64,000 nucleotides of DNA from Onthophagus taurus (GCF_036711975.1 NC_091971.1:21893501-21957500), one strand, 5' to 3'; shown: positions 1-12,478, numbered from the stretch's first letter. Notes: a model not told the origin generated them from the sequence alone. Program-made: numbers and translations.

Positions 1-900
1 CACGGCAAAACCCGAAAGTTTCTAGTTTTATTTCAATGGCGTGAAATGACTTTCTCATCTAGTTTTTTACAAACCCATTTAGCTTATATAAAAGTCCTGT
101 GTGCCGGAAAGTGTAGAATAAAGTTATTACACCGAAATCTTCTTCGAGACATCCAATAACAGCCTGATTTCAAGTGTGCCACAAAAAACTTCGAGAGATT
201 GTCAGATTGTTTCTTGAAAGTTGTGGTAGCTAGGTCGAAATTGGATATCGTTCATATGGTTTACTATACATAATATCTTTTCGTATTGTAAATTTCTGTT
301 GGTTCTCACAACGCAAGTTGAACCTTTTCAGTTGTATCGCCATTTTTGAATGTAGCTCTCTGATAGCCTGGATATAGTTTGACTATGGTGGATTCTATGT
401 TCATCGTTCAATATGAATATTAATAATCATTTCACACACCCTTTTTAACACATTCTCTCTTTTTGCAGTTTTTTAAAAATAGAATAATGTGGTGTTAATT
501 TTTGATAGAAAAGTGATTTCTTAACGATAAAACACATGTGTAAGATTTCATAAACTTGTAGATCGGTACTTTTTTAGAAAGAGAAATTCTTTGAAGAAGA
601 GTTTTCTTGAAACTTTATATAACTTATTCTGTTCATCTGTAACTAACAACCTATCGATACTTCCAGTCGTGCCCGATGAAGAAATAAGATAATTCCGAAA
701 CATGTCGCACCGAATTTAAAATAAAATAAACCATTTTCATCGTTAACCCAGAGTTTTATTAATATGGATATAGTTTGTTTTGGAAAAGCTTTTATTCCAT
801 TCGGTGAAAACGATGAGAATAACGTTGATGTAATTCAGGTTTCGTAATATATTGCCTATAGGCATTGCCAGGTTCATTATTTCTTATTATAAACGCCAAA
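1..900. other. Non-coding, probably old repeat; no gene seen
   Basis: No convincing coding exon is visible on either strand. The only structured piece is the ribozyme-like motif at 669-710, listed separately. The sequence around it (a short conserved core followed by an A-rich tail) resembles the terminal repeat of a Penelope-like element, but no such coding sequence adjoins it. Confidence 0.4.
669..710 (+). ncRNA. Degenerate hammerhead-ribozyme-like motif
   Basis: The arms GTGC (669-672) and GCAC (707-710) can pair as helix I. Between them lie CCGATGA (673-679), one change from the hammerhead core CTGATGA, and GAAA (697-700). A weak helix II (GAA/TTC) and a short ACATGT helix III lead to a GTC-type cleavage position. 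Hammerhead motifs are established in Penelope-like retroelements and retrozymes. The core substitution suggests a decayed, probably inactive copy. Confidence 0.35.
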
Positions 901-1129
901 GGAAATTTGTACAGGCCAAAGGGTGCGGTTATTGCGGTTTTTTGAATGTTTATCGAATGATGTTAATCGATGGACGAGAAATGGATTTTCTTCTCATGGA
1001 AGAATTACGAGAAGTCCCGCATATGTGATATGGAATGTTTGTCCAGCACCATTTCTGCATTCAATCATTGAATCAGTAAACTACATGCAAGTAAAAGAGG
1101 CATGGGATATGAATTCTGACCACCTACTG

Positions 1130-3190
1130 ACGCTCAGTGACTCAGTCATACAAAAGCAAAATTCACCTGCTATTGTTAACAGACAAACAGATTGGCCAAG
1201 TTTCCAAATCATCCTAGAAGAAAAAATTAACATCGCAATTAGACTTTAATCCAAAGAACAGCTTGATAAGGATATCGAGTTGCTGGTTAACTGTATCCAA
1301 CAGACAGTATGGGACAGTACCCCTAAATTAAACGCAAGAACAAAGGGCATCAACTACCCTAAGGATATAAGAAATTCGAGAGAAGCGCAAACTTAGACGC
1401 AAATGATACCAAACTAGAGCTCCAGAAGATAAAACTAGATTGAGTAATGCCACCCAACAGTTGAAAAGGGTTATCAATAACTTCAAGAATAATGGTCTAA
1501 ACGGGTACCTAAATGAATTGACGAACGACAAATCTATGGACTCACTATGGAAAGCGATCAAAATACTAAAGAGACCAATCACCCAAAATCCAGCAATTGG
1601 AAATAAAGATGAAAGCTGGGCTAGAAATAATGAGCAAAAAGCAAATAGATTTGCAGAACACCTACCAAACACATTTAAAGCCAATGCCGGAATCGACCCG
1701 AAAAAAGCTCCTTGTTTTGACCTAACTACAGACGAAATTTTAAAACATTTACCAAGGAAAGCTATCGTAAACTGACATACTATATATTATATCATATAAC
1801 ATAACAATGCATATAATGCAGCCTTCATACTCAAGTATCTGCCTACCCTGTGGAACGTAGCTGAGGTCATAATGATCCCTAAACCGGGGAATCCACCAAA
1901 CGAAGTTTCGTCACAGACCAATATCGCTATTACCAGTAATATCAAAATTATTTGAGAAGATACTATTAAAAAGACTAAATCCTACACTTGAGGAAAAAAA
2001 ATTGATACCATCACATCAGTTTGGATTAAGAGAGGGACACTCCACCATATACTAGATACATAGGATAACTGACGTCATAGAAAAATCGATGGAGGGAAGG
2101 AAAGTCTGTTCTTCTGTCTTCTTGGATGTGGCTTAGGCATTTGATAAAGTTTGATATGAGGGACTCAAATACAAACTGAACAAACTCTTGCCCAAGCAGT
2201 ATGCACAACTGCTAGACTCGTATATATCAGAACGAACCTTTAGAATAAAGCAAGAAGATGCTTATTCAGATTTAACAGAAATTAATGCAGGCGTGCCACA
2301 AGGAAGTGTACTTGGACCAGTCCTAAATTAGAAAACAATACTGCTGCTACTTTTGCTGATAACGCGGCCATCTTGGCCATAGGCAATAATCATGAAGAAG
2401 CAGCAAATAGACTACAGACATCAATTAATAAAATTAATACTGGACCAAAAAATGGAGAATTACTTTAAATAAGAATAAATCGGTACATGATAATTTTACA
2501 AACAAAAGGGAGCAATATGTACTAATCAGAGTAGATGATAAACAGATACCATATGCGAACACAGCAAAATATCTGTTATTAACCTTGGATGTAAAACTTC
2601 GCTGGAAGGCTCATATCAAAAAGAAACGAGAAGAGCTTAGAATCAAGTATAAGAAAATGTATTGGCGGTTGGGGAGGAAATCCATTCTGTCAATATATAA
2701 TAAATTACTTATATATAAACAGATCCTGAAACCGATATGGACATATGGGATTCAACTATGGGAATATGCCAGAGAAAACAACACCCAAATCATCCAAAGA
2801 TTCCAGAATAAAGTGTTAAGGAACATCGTTTATGCACCCTGGTACTTTCGAATTAGTAACATCCACCGAGACCTGGAGATGGACACTGTCAGCCAGACGA
2901 TCAACAAATTTGCCAAAAGCCATGAACAGTGGCTCTTAAACCACGTGAATATTAAGGCCATCAAGCTCCTCGATAACTGTAACCAGGCGAGAAGACTCAA
3001 GAGAACGAAACCTTTTGAACTAGTTGTTAAGAGCTCAATGTAAAAGTAGACCAAAGTGCAAGATTATGCATGTTTAATGCTGGTGTTTATTTTTATTAGT
3101 ACAATCTAAGGAACTTCTATTGAGTAAGACCCCTAGTTTTAAGATACTTGTAGTAAATTAGGTTAGAATAAAATAACAGATAACAATAAT
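1130..3190 (+). mobile_element. Decayed Jockey-clade non-LTR retrotransposon
   Basis: This is the pol half of a Jockey-type LINE broken by stops and frameshifts. Its pieces run in family order. The endonuclease-RT linker is at about 1130-1770. Reverse-transcriptase motifs follow at 2100-2400, including AFDKV (preceded by a stop) and GVPQGSVLGPVL. A decayed catalytic box reads FADN instead of the usual YADD. The C-terminal thumb region at 2585-3043 has the family-typical NKVLRNIVYAPWYFRISNI stretch. The 3' end is A-rich near 3190. ORF1 and the endonuclease are absent, so the copy is 5'-truncated. It cannot encode a working polymerase as it stands. Confidence 0.85.
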
Positions 3191-4340
3191 AATGAAACCT
3201 TAGAGTATTATAAAAAAAATATATATTTATGATAATTTTACCCATCCACTGCTTTTCATTACATCTGCAAATAACGTCAGTACTTCAATAATAGAAACAA
3301 TTCGGATGACGATAAAAGGCCGATGCAAAAGAAGACAACACAAGAAATGTTCGCTGTATCAAGAAGGATATGTCACGCTCACATGACTTTACTAAAAACA
3401 AATTTAGATGTCTAGAAGAAATTTAAATAATAACTGAAAGTCTGTAAATTAAATTTAGGCGTTGATTCAAAGTAGTCTTAATTCTGGTTATACCTTGTAC
3501 ACTGAAAATTGGTGTACAAGTACAATATTATATGATCATCTGCATATGCACAGTACTAACACGTGTCAAAGCTAATCCATTTTTGGCGAACTAAATAAAC
3601 ATACAACTGCGAACTTTTCCCCACATATTTATTCATAATTTGAAGTTTTTGCAACCCGAAATCATCGCTCATCACGGCAACATACCCGCTAATTTAATTT
3701 GAATCTTATCATAGAGAAAAGCATTGTAATTTGAAAAGTATAAACTAGTTTTTGAACGAGGATTATTAAAAAATATTGGAAGGCAAAGTTTTGGCATCGT
3801 GTTGAACATTTTTTGTAAATTATGGTGTTTCTTACAACTTGCTAGTTTACAAAGTACCTACATGAGTGCTGAATAAGTTGTCCAAATTTGAAAAGAATTA
3901 CAGTTTTGAGAGAAACACTTTTAAATATTTATGTGGTTGGGGTTCAAGCAGCTATAGGGTCTTTTCAACGCTATAATTTCCGAATGACTCCGAAAATCGG
4001 AAAATCACTTAATCCACCTATTCCACACTGTATTTGGATGCAATTTATATAACGATTTTTTCCAGTCAAACTGGATATACATTTTGTCATTTGAGATGAG
4101 AAATATTTCCTTATGAATGAACTAAAAATGGTCTTGTTTAGTGTTTGCTAATATTATTAATATAAATAACTTGACGCACATAAAAATCTATGAAGGTTAC
4201 CACAACAAAAAAAAAGGTGTTCTATTTACATCTTCTAGCAACTTAAATTAGCACTTAAACATGTTTAAAAATATTCTTAAAACAACAAAAACTACTAAGG
4301 ATCTCAAAATCTATTTTTATTTCATTAAAATCAAATTCTT
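3191..4340. other. Non-coding spacer / intron
   Basis: AT-rich sequence with no coding exon recognised. If the transporter exon at 4343-4563 is live, this is part of its first intron. No second transporter exon was found between the exon and the left edge of the window. Confidence 0.5.
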
Positions 4341-4342
4341 AC

Positions 4343-4563
4343 CTTGCAACTAAAGACATAGCAACAGGAAACGGTTTCATGTCTCCATTTCCGGTTAAAT
4401 ATTCTCTTAAATTCTGTACTTCGCCGGTTTTGCAATATCTTCCCCTGCATCCATAATATAATCCTGTCAAGGCTGAAAGTACCAACATAGCCGCAAAAAC
4501 CGCATAATCAAAAACGTCGAAGTGAAACTTATTAACGTTGCTGATGAGAACCTCTTCCACCAT
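4343..4563 (-). CDS. SLC5-type sodium-coupled transporter, first coding exon (partial gene)
   Basis: The exon starts with ATG at 4563 and ends at a strong donor (AG|GTAAGAA, intron side 4342-4336), giving 73 codons plus two bases. It encodes an acidic N-terminus and a first membrane helix with DYAVFAAMLVLSALTGLYYG. The following NLREYLTGNGDMKPFPVAMS segment matches the start of insect sodium-coupled monocarboxylate/multivitamin transporters of the SLC5 family. Those are plasma-membrane symporters that use the sodium gradient to import small carboxylates or vitamins. The remaining exons must lie beyond the left edge. The alternative, an orphaned exon, cannot be excluded here. Confidence 0.75.
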
Positions 4564-4663
4564 TCTTGAGCTGTTCTTTTTTAGTTTTACTTTTTAATGT
4601 AATTTTTTTTAAGTGCGCTTCAACTTGTAGAGTAAATAGAAAATGGAAAATTCGTCGTCCAAC

Positions 4664-4676
4664 TTCTATATAAACC
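4664..4676 (-). promoter_or_regulatory. Candidate TATA box of the SLC5-type gene
   Basis: A TATATA core (4667-4672), read on the minus strand as TTTATATAG, lies about 105 bases upstream of the ATG at 4563. That spacing fits a start site near 4640 and a short 5' leader. The inference rests on position and sequence only. Confidence 0.35.
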
Positions 4677-4679
4677 CGT

Positions 4680-6280
4680 TCGGGTTAACACGTTGACGCA
4701 ATCGCCGAACGAAATGAACCAGCAACAATCAACAGTTTGCTTCGCGATTTATTATAAACATATAACACAATGGATTTTCTTAATGGAAATTTCCATTTAA
4801 TTTTAAATTATTAATTCGGTAGTTTATTTTTTCCTTTTTGAATAAAATTTAAATTCATGTCATGAAGTAAACCTGATAAAACAAACAAAAATAAATAAAT
4901 AAAGCGAAATTACTTACTTTTATTGCGTGCAAAGTATAGAAACCTTTTAAGACTGATTTAAACCATTTAAACGGTTTGATCACGATAGATTATGATGACG
5001 AAGCGTTTTTGTGTAAGCGACGAATGCGTATAATAATATGAAGAATTGGCGAAAAAAGAATTAATTTGAATATTTTTTAAAAGGTGAGACAACGAATGCA
5101 CGTGTGGTTATCACTAAAAACGAAATAATTTAAATTTGATAAAGTGAGTAATAACTATATTATTCTGATTAAATATTTCGATGTGTGTTAGACAATTATT
5201 AATAAAAATGTTTTTAAAATCAGTCATGCTTTAATTTTATTTCAAATGTTTTTATCGTGTTATATGAATGAATTAAATAGAAATGTTAGTTGGATATAAA
5301 AAATTAGTTGGAAAAATAATCATTACCATTAGAGTAACTTGAGATAAAGCTTATCATTGTTTATAAAATAACTATTTTATATATAAACTTTAAATTCATT
5401 CTAAAAATTTCTTAGCAATATAATTCTTGTGTTTTAAAATATTTTTTTAAGGATTCATTTACAAAAGAAGTTTTGAACTATTATCAAGATTGTTTGACAA
5501 AGTTTAACGATAGATTTCTAATGATCTATTTACTAAAGCAATAATACTTTTAATATTACGTATAACATAATGTGTGATCGATTGCTTAATACCACTTATG
5601 AAAGATATCGTTTCTGTGAATCGGAAACGTAAACTTGGATGAGATCGCGTGGCCAAATAACGTAATGATAAAAAGCGAAATGCACATCTAACAGATCAAA
5701 TTTGTAACGAATGCAATTGTGTTGCAGACATTTTAGTTTATTATACATATAGCGAGAACAATAACTTTGGATTAGAGTGTAAGGAACATTATAACAAATA
5801 GTAGAAGAAAGAAAACAACAAGTAAAAGTGTGTGGAAGCAAAAGTTAACTCTTTTGCAACTCCAGATATCTAAAAAAGTAAAAAAAGCATCCAATTTCAA
5901 AAAATTTATCTTTTTTTTAATAATGAACATCGCAAAAACATTTCAAAGTCAAATAGTTTTATCGTTTCAAATAGTTTTAGAATGACAGCCTTCTAAAGTA
6001 CGCTGCGTAATCGCTCGCAAATCAGAAACACAGCTGTGCAACTCGTCCATTATTTACGAAGCAAAAATTCTGAGAAATCAGGTAAGAATTAAGTACGCTT
6101 TTCGGAAATATCCAACTGTGCCATGCAGTGTGTAAGATGAGAGAAAAGAAAAACTAACTCATCCAGACAAGAAATGATGACAAAAGATAAGGATTTAGAC
6201 AAAAAGAAAAAACTTTTTGCAATAAAAGGAACAAGAAGATGAAATAGAGGAAGTATGAGGGATACTAAGAGACACCTCGA
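4680..6280. other. Intergenic AT-rich sequence
   Basis: No gene or clear repeat was recognised. The short open frames on both strands have no recognisable domains and low-complexity composition. Confidence 0.5.
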
Positions 6281-6299
6281 ATTCAAGACACTATAGGTA

Positions 6300-6840
6300 G
6301 GTTACCATAAAAAATCACGAATTAATTTGTATGATAATGACTCTATAAAACTAATGGAAAGAAAGAATGCTACAAGAAGAAAATACCTTCATCAAAACAC
6401 AAGATTGAACAGAGCTGAATATAAGGAATATCGAAGAGAAACCTCGACATACCACCTCAATATAAGAGAACTCTAAGAAGAACAGTATGCGAAGCATGGT
6501 CCAAATCAATGAAGATGTAACAAATTAAGAGTCTTTGAAAGTAGATCTTGCCCAAAATATATGGACCGTTACGAAATGGTGTTGGAATGTGGAGAATAAG
6601 AATGAAACACATAATGGTGCACATAAAGCACAGAGAATAAAATGACCAGAACATCTGCAAAGATTTAGGGAAACAGAAGAGTGAAAAGAATTGTAGAATA
6701 GACACCACAAGGACGGAGACTTAAAGGAGGACAAAGGAAAAAATGGAATGATGATGTTTCACAGATCAGTAGGGGCAACATATTGTCAAGCAAGCCAAAG
6801 TCTAGATATAATTGTAGTGTTAAACGATGGGAGGATGATT
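6300..6840 (+). mobile_element. LINE 3' fragment (RT C-terminal tail)
   Basis: Near 6690-6835 the plus strand, across frames, reads RRLKGGQRKKWNDDV and a tryptophan-containing tail. This resembles the conserved C-terminus of many insect LINE polymerases (an Arg-rich stretch followed by RW.DDV). Upstream sequence is too decayed to place in a clade. A similar tail occurs at 10800-10985. Confidence 0.5.
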
Positions 6841-8763
6841 TTTTTTTGTTTTGCTTTTATAAACCAGATCAACATAATAAATAATTATATACATATGTTG
6901 TACAGGTTGTTTTAATATCTATTCATTACATTTTTAATTCGTTAGAAGGCGACTGACCCTACGAATTTATTCAATTTATACTATTCAGGTAGACGAGTAT
7001 CTTGCGGTAGCTTGTATTCTCTTGCGGAACTACAAGATTGGATTTTTTGAAAGAAAGTTGTCCTATGTATAAAATTTTCAATCGTCTCTATACTTAAGTC
7101 GTTTCTTATTTGTTCATTTCGAACAAACCAGGGTGCATCTACTGCTATTCTAATGACTTTGTTTTGTAACAATTCTAATTTCCTAATATTTGTTTTTGAT
7201 GTATTGCTCCACACCGGGCTAGTATAAGTGATTAGTGAATGGATTAGTGATTTATATAGTAATATCGTGTAGTTGGTTTTTAAGTTTGATTTTATTAGTG
7301 GATATAATTCACGTAATTTGTTGTACCCTTGATTTACTGTGTAGTTGATATATAATCTACTTTTATGTGATGCAGCTTGTATTTCAAACCTTATAACCAC
7401 ACGCTATCGAACGCTTTTGCTACAACTAGAAAGCCAGCCGCTGTGTACTTCTTATCTTCGTAACCTTGTTCTATGATATTTGTAACTCTGGTTAATTGAT
7501 GTACCGTTGAATATGATTTGCGAAATCCAAATTGGAAACTGGGCAAGATCTTTAGATCGTCAATTATGTCTGATAGCCTGGTATGAATAATTTTTTCCAA
7601 TATTTTGGAAAGAGAAGGTAATAGGCTTATTGGTCTGTAGTTTTGATATTCGTTTTTCTTTTTTCCCGTTTTTGAAAACATCACTACTTCCCCTTTCTTC
7701 CATGCTATTTGGAAGTAGCCTAAATTAAGGCTGATATTATAGATGTAGCATATTTGGTTGACTGTCGACTCTGGAAAGTATTTCAGTACTATATTGGGTA
7801 TTAAATCGTGTCCTGGAACTTATTTCTCTGATGTCATTTTCCTCCAGGTTTACATTTGGTTGCCGGTATCCAGATATAATTGTATTTTCTTTACGATTGT
7901 CTAAATGTATTTTGATTGCCACTGCTCCATTCTATTCGTTTTTGTTAGTTTTTGATTATGTGCTATATCTCTTTTTATTAAAATTGCAACTCCTACCGCT
8001 GCAGTTCTGAAATGTCTATCTGTTCGGAAACAGTTATAACCTGTTATTCTCAAGTCTTCTCCTGGCGCTAGATGGGTTTCTGTTATGCAAGCGATATCGA
8101 TATTGTACATGTGCATAAAAGCTATTAGACACCATCTTTGTTTCTTAATTCCGTTGGCATTGAAGTTTAGGATATTGATGTTTGTTAAATTCTGTAATGT
8201 TTTAGGAGGCATAGATAATTGTTGGGAGTATTTCGCTGAGAAAATAAGATTTGATTTGTGTAAGCAAGGGAGTAATGATTTTTTTGATGAAGTTCATGAT
8301 GGATGATACAATTGGGGAAATTTATGAGGAAGATAAATTTTGTGTTTGGGAATTCTTGTTATTGTGTTGTTCTTGAGAGTTATTATACGTGGTTTGAGCA
8401 TATGTCGAGTTAGGATTTATTGGGCGATATGATGAGAATTGCTGGGAATTGTGTGTGCTTCGTCTTACTTGTCGTATGTTCTGCTGTTGTAAACCGATAT
8501 GAACCTTACATCCTCTGTAATTAGCAGGATGAGCTTCTTTCATCCTGCTAATCACTTTTCCTTTTCTTGCATTGGGCGTGATTGTGTTCTTCACCACATT
8601 TAACACATTTTTGTTTAAGTGAGTAATAATTTTTTGTGTGCCCATAACGTTGGTAGTTAAAACATTGAGGTATGTTCGGTGATCTTTTCCTTGGTTCCAC
8701 TGTAATGTTGGCTTTGTTTATTTCTTTAATATTAAATATTTCTTTGGCTTTCTCCGTTGGCGT

Positions 8764-10081
8764 CAAAGAAATTGTATTACTAGAAGCACATATAAACACC
8801 AAGAGTTGAAGCCAGCGTTCGATGTGTTTTGTTTATGTTTTCACTCACATCAGTTCAGAACGGGACGCGCTCAGATCGGACCGTCCGGCCGACGATCACC
8901 GAGTATTTCCGAACAGGCCAATCTTTTTATGGTTTCTTTGAAAATAAATGTAAATTTATTTTCATTTTCATATTGATTAATGTTTATCCATGTTTGGTTT
9001 GTGTGCGTATTAGTGTTTTGGCTTTGGCGAAGTTAACATTTTAGTAGCACCGTATTTTTCAGACTATAAGACGCACCTTTTCACATAGAAAAATGGACTC
9101 AATTTTGGGTGCGATTTATGGTCCGAAGGTACCATTAAAATATTATTTTTCGATAAATCGTCTCTAAATTTGAGGTGCGTCTTATAGTCCGAAAAATACG
9201 GTATATTTTGAATTTGAAACACTGGACATTATAGACGTTGCGAACTTAAAGAACATGCATTTAACTACCTAACTACTATTTTCTAAAAACTAATATTACT
9301 TGCCAATTTTGTTTAAATATGGTAGAAGGAACTAGTGATATTTCAATGCTACAGGTATAAAAGACATGGGGTTTGACTAAAGCTTCTGAGTTTGTAGTCA
9401 AACTTTACTTAATTAGTGAAAAAATTATTAGAGACTATTAACGACAAAATGTATTATTCAATAACAAGAACATATTTTTAAAGTTAACTAATTCCATTTT
9501 ATTAAGTTTAATTCAAAACATTTATGATCTTTTTGGAGATCATGCGTATGATGATGTTATTGATGGACATGAAATACAATGTATAAAGTTAATAATAACA
9601 AAATTTATTAACGTAAAGTTATTTAATGAAACCAAGTTAATAAATCAAGAATCTAGGCTTTGACATATGTTAAACAAACAAATAGTATTTTCAAATCAAT
9701 GAGAGTTACTTTAAAATTTATATTTATAAGTTAAGTTTTAAGTTTTTTGTTATGTAATAAAAATTTTGGAACAAAATACCAATGTTATTTGCAAATACAA
9801 TATTTTTACTGCATTATTTACCATGAAAGTACTGTAAAATTCTAATTATATCATCTTTAATTTACTTGTAAGAAATAAACCGTTCACAATTTATACATTT
9901 CTAGATAATTTCTAGATAATATACATTTCTTCATGTACGCCACTGTGTAAGTCTGATTTTGCCGAAACTATACACGCCACTGTCAGTGGGACCAAAACCA
10001 AAACAAACACTCGAACGTTGGCTTCAATCTCGTATACGGGCGGGGATAGGCAATGCTGCTTCTAGTTATACAATTTCTTTG
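8764..10081. mobile_element. Non-autonomous hAT-like DNA element inside the Jockey gag
   Basis: The termini are inverted: the left end begins CAAAGAAATTGTAT and the right end finishes ATACAATTTCTTTG. Similarity continues in patches for about 90 bases (CTAGAAGCA, then TTGAAGCC, then CGTTCGA). Flanking 8-mers GTTGGCGT (8756-8763) and GTTAGGGT (10082-10089) match at six of eight positions. They sit where the Jockey gag frame is broken, which supports an 8-bp target duplication typical of hAT elements. No transposase was found in the 1,318-bp interior. A hairpin element at 9049-9202 is nested inside. Confidence 0.7.
9049..9202. repeat. Short near-palindromic hairpin element
   Basis: The ends are inverted copies: ACCGTATTTTTC at the left and GAAAAATACGGT at the right. 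The ACTATAAGACGCACC stretch is mirrored as GGTGCGTCTTATAGT. The 154-bp unit could fold almost end to end and has no coding capacity. It is a MITE-like element nested in the hAT-like copy; its superfamily is not assigned. Confidence 0.7.
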
Positions 10082-10789
10082 GTTAGGGTAATTCTACTTC
10101 ACATAGTGGAATTCGATTTTTAGTTTTATTTAATAGACTTGTCACAATTTTTATAGGTAACCCTTTGCTGAGTAATTCTTCTTTGATTTCGCTCTCTGTG
10201 ATTGATATCGGGACGTTACGCAGTACTACCGCGAGCATTTTCTTTGAAGCATCTTGATAAGTATGGAATTCTAACTTATTTTCTGTGTAATATTTAGTTA
10301 GAGTTCTATAGTTGTCGATTGATATTAAATTAATCTTTAATGCGTTATTTTTAAGTGTTGTTGTAGAACTAGTGGAAGTTAAAGATTTGATATCATTTAT
10401 TATTTCTTTATGGTTTTTGGCATTATGTAAAAATATGGGTGGAATTTTAGATAACTTTTCTGTTTGCGAGGTAGGATTATCATTATTGTCGTTATCTGGA
10501 TTGTCTGTTTCATTATTTAGTACATAGTACCTGTTTTGTGACAATATTTCTTCCGGTTTCCAAGAGTAGCGTTTGTGGATATATTCTGCTAATGGTGATA
10601 GATGATCCGCGTTTCGTTTTTCTCCCATATGTGCATCTGTTGTCGATCGGCTGGAAGCGGCCTCAATCGTGCTTTAGATTTTAGATCAGATAAAAATGGT
10701 TTTAAGTTATTATTTTAAAATTTAGATTTCAATTTGGCTAAACGTTATAATAAGAACTGAACTGGTTATAAGGCTCAAACTTGTTATTC

Positions 10790-10990
10790 GAAAACACGTG
10801 CGCTCACTTCGAAGGCAAGATCGTGACTGGCAGGATGATATGATGGAGGATGTTAATACGCTTGATGTACGAAACTGGAAGTATGCTTAACAGATCAAAA
10901 TAACAACGTATTGTCAAGCAAGCTAAAGGCCTTAGAGGACTGCAGTGTTGCAAGAAGAAGACAAACTCATCCGGTAGAATACGAACAATG
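10790..10990 (+). mobile_element. LINE C-terminal tail fragment
   Basis: The frame around 10815-10890 gives RRQDRDWQDDMMEDVNTLDVRNWKYA in pieces, the same type of Arg/Trp-rich LINE polymerase tail as near 6700-6835. It directly abuts the R1/I-type LINE that begins near 11013. Confidence 0.4.
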
Positions 10991-11975
10991 AGTAGTAATG
11001 ATATGAGCATATATGAGCAGTAATTTAGATATACTTAATCGAGGCTCTGAGCCGACCTTTATAACCGCTAGAGGTCAATCAATAATCGACATCACACTCG
11101 CTTCGATGGGTATCTCGTCTTCGATCTACAATTGGACAGTTTCCGACAATGTTTCAATGTCGGACCATAGATGGATCACTTTCGATCTTGGTACCATAAA
11201 GATTGGAAAGAACCTAAAGCGTAACCCCAGAAGGACGGATGTGGGCCTGTTTAGATCTTTGCTAACTAGGTGTTTGAGCGATATTGGGTTGCGTAAGCTA
11301 ACTGAAAGTTTTGAAGTTGAGGAGTACCTAAATACTATTAGTGATTCCTTAATTAAAGCTTATAAAAAAATAAAAAGGCCTGTCCCCTCCGATCAGAGGC
11401 CGTCTCAGTCCGGGCATGCTACCAATTGGTGGTGCCGTGAGCTCAGCAAACTTAAAAAGGAGGCAAGAATAGCCTTTAATAGAACTAGAAACTCAAAATT
11501 AGACTCCGACTTTATAGAGGAAAATTAGGGTAGTTCAAAAAAAGCGTTCGTCATAGAAAACGAGAAACGTGGAGAAAATTTTGTGAGTAAGTTTCCTCCT
11601 GCACGAAGTTTCTCGGCTAAATTGGGTTCTGGCTTCAGACCCTGAACGACGCATTGGCTTACTAAAAAAGGCTGACGGTTCTTATTAATGGAGGTGCATT
11701 TTTCAGGTTCCGGAAGTTCCGTGTGCTTACAATAGGACATCAACCATGAACCTACTGCAAATGATTGGATTTCAGCCCAAGAGATTTGCAGGAAGGAAAA
11801 AATACGGTGGGCCATCAACAGTTTCTCGCCGTTCAAAACATTAGGACTAGACGGTATTATACCTGCCCTTCTACAATGAGGCTTGGAGGATTTAGCACCT
11901 CACCTAGCGGAAATCTTCCAGGCATACCTGGCGCTGCGCTATATACCCAGTCGGTGGCGTGAGGTCACAGTAAGC

Positions 11976-12478
11976 TTGATTATTTGTGTTGTGAGACTCT
12001 GCCCCAAGATCTCTTGGAGAACGCAGCTCGTTATCATAATTTTTCGGATTTTTTAGAATCCGATAATTTTATGTTAATAGAAGTTCAATTTTCAAACATA
12101 TAAAGTTTTTTCGTGAATATAAAAAGTTTTTTCTGCATAGAACGTACACGATTTATTACTACACAACACATCTCCTCTTTGCTAATGTTTAAGAAAGAAT
12201 TGTTATAAATTAAAACAACGAAATTTTAATACCTTCTCCACTGTTTAAATCCGCAAATTTTCACTACCAATAAGACGTTTCTCAACCTTGATATTATGTG
12301 TACGATGATTGTTAATCCCTTTATGATGAAATGTTGTATATGACGTTGTGCCTGAAGACGGTTACACGAATTAACCGAAACAGAGTCTGTAGCACCGATA
12401 TTCTTTTTTAAAAATAAATTAGTCATCGTTTCATGCAAATAATTGCGTTTTTTTAAATTTTTTTTTTGCTATAAGTAA
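11976..12478 (+). mobile_element. Insertion with ribozyme-like end in the R1/I-type LINE
   Basis: This segment separates two RT parts and shows no coding similarity. Near its 3' end it holds the hammerhead-like motif at 12348-12395. The combination fits a terminal-repeat piece of a Penelope-like element or a retrozyme. That is an inference, because no pol gene is attached. Confidence 0.4.
12348..12395 (+). ncRNA. Hammerhead-ribozyme-like motif
   Basis: Elements appear in the order expected of a type I hammerhead. Helix I pairs GTGC (12348-12351) with GCAC (12392-12395). The core CTGAAGA (12352-12358) differs from CTGATGA at one base. Helix II pairs CGGTT with AACCG. GAAA lies at 12377-12380, helix III pairs CAG with CTG, and a TA dinucleotide sits at the cleavage position before helix I closes. 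The core change may abolish cleavage. This is the best of the three such motifs in the window. Confidence 0.5.

Larger units (their letters stand above)
6970..10660 (-). mobile_element. Jockey-clade LINE, minus strand, internally deleted and interrupted
   Basis: Read from right to left, the element carries in order: ORF1/gag N-terminus with a PRE_C2HC-like region (10628-10083); gag CCHC knuckles (8802-8322, e.g. CFNYQRYGHT and CVKCGEEHNHAQC, in two frames); an APE endonuclease start with INILNFNANGI and ITETHL (8212-7901); RT fingers with NYRPISLLPSLSKILEKII and AFDSVW (7684-7391); and the RT C-terminus (7400-6981). The catalytic YADD block is missing, deleted between AFDSVW and the C-terminal part. 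A hAT-like element interrupts the gag at 8764-10081. Confidence 0.85.

Noticed and set aside
1328..1684. 118-codon minus-strand frame
   Set aside because: It is antisense to the Jockey-type polymerase and has no recognisable domain.
1..4338. Further exons of the SLC5-type transporter
   Set aside because: I looked for transporter-like helices on the minus strand and found only LINE sequence and non-coding DNA.
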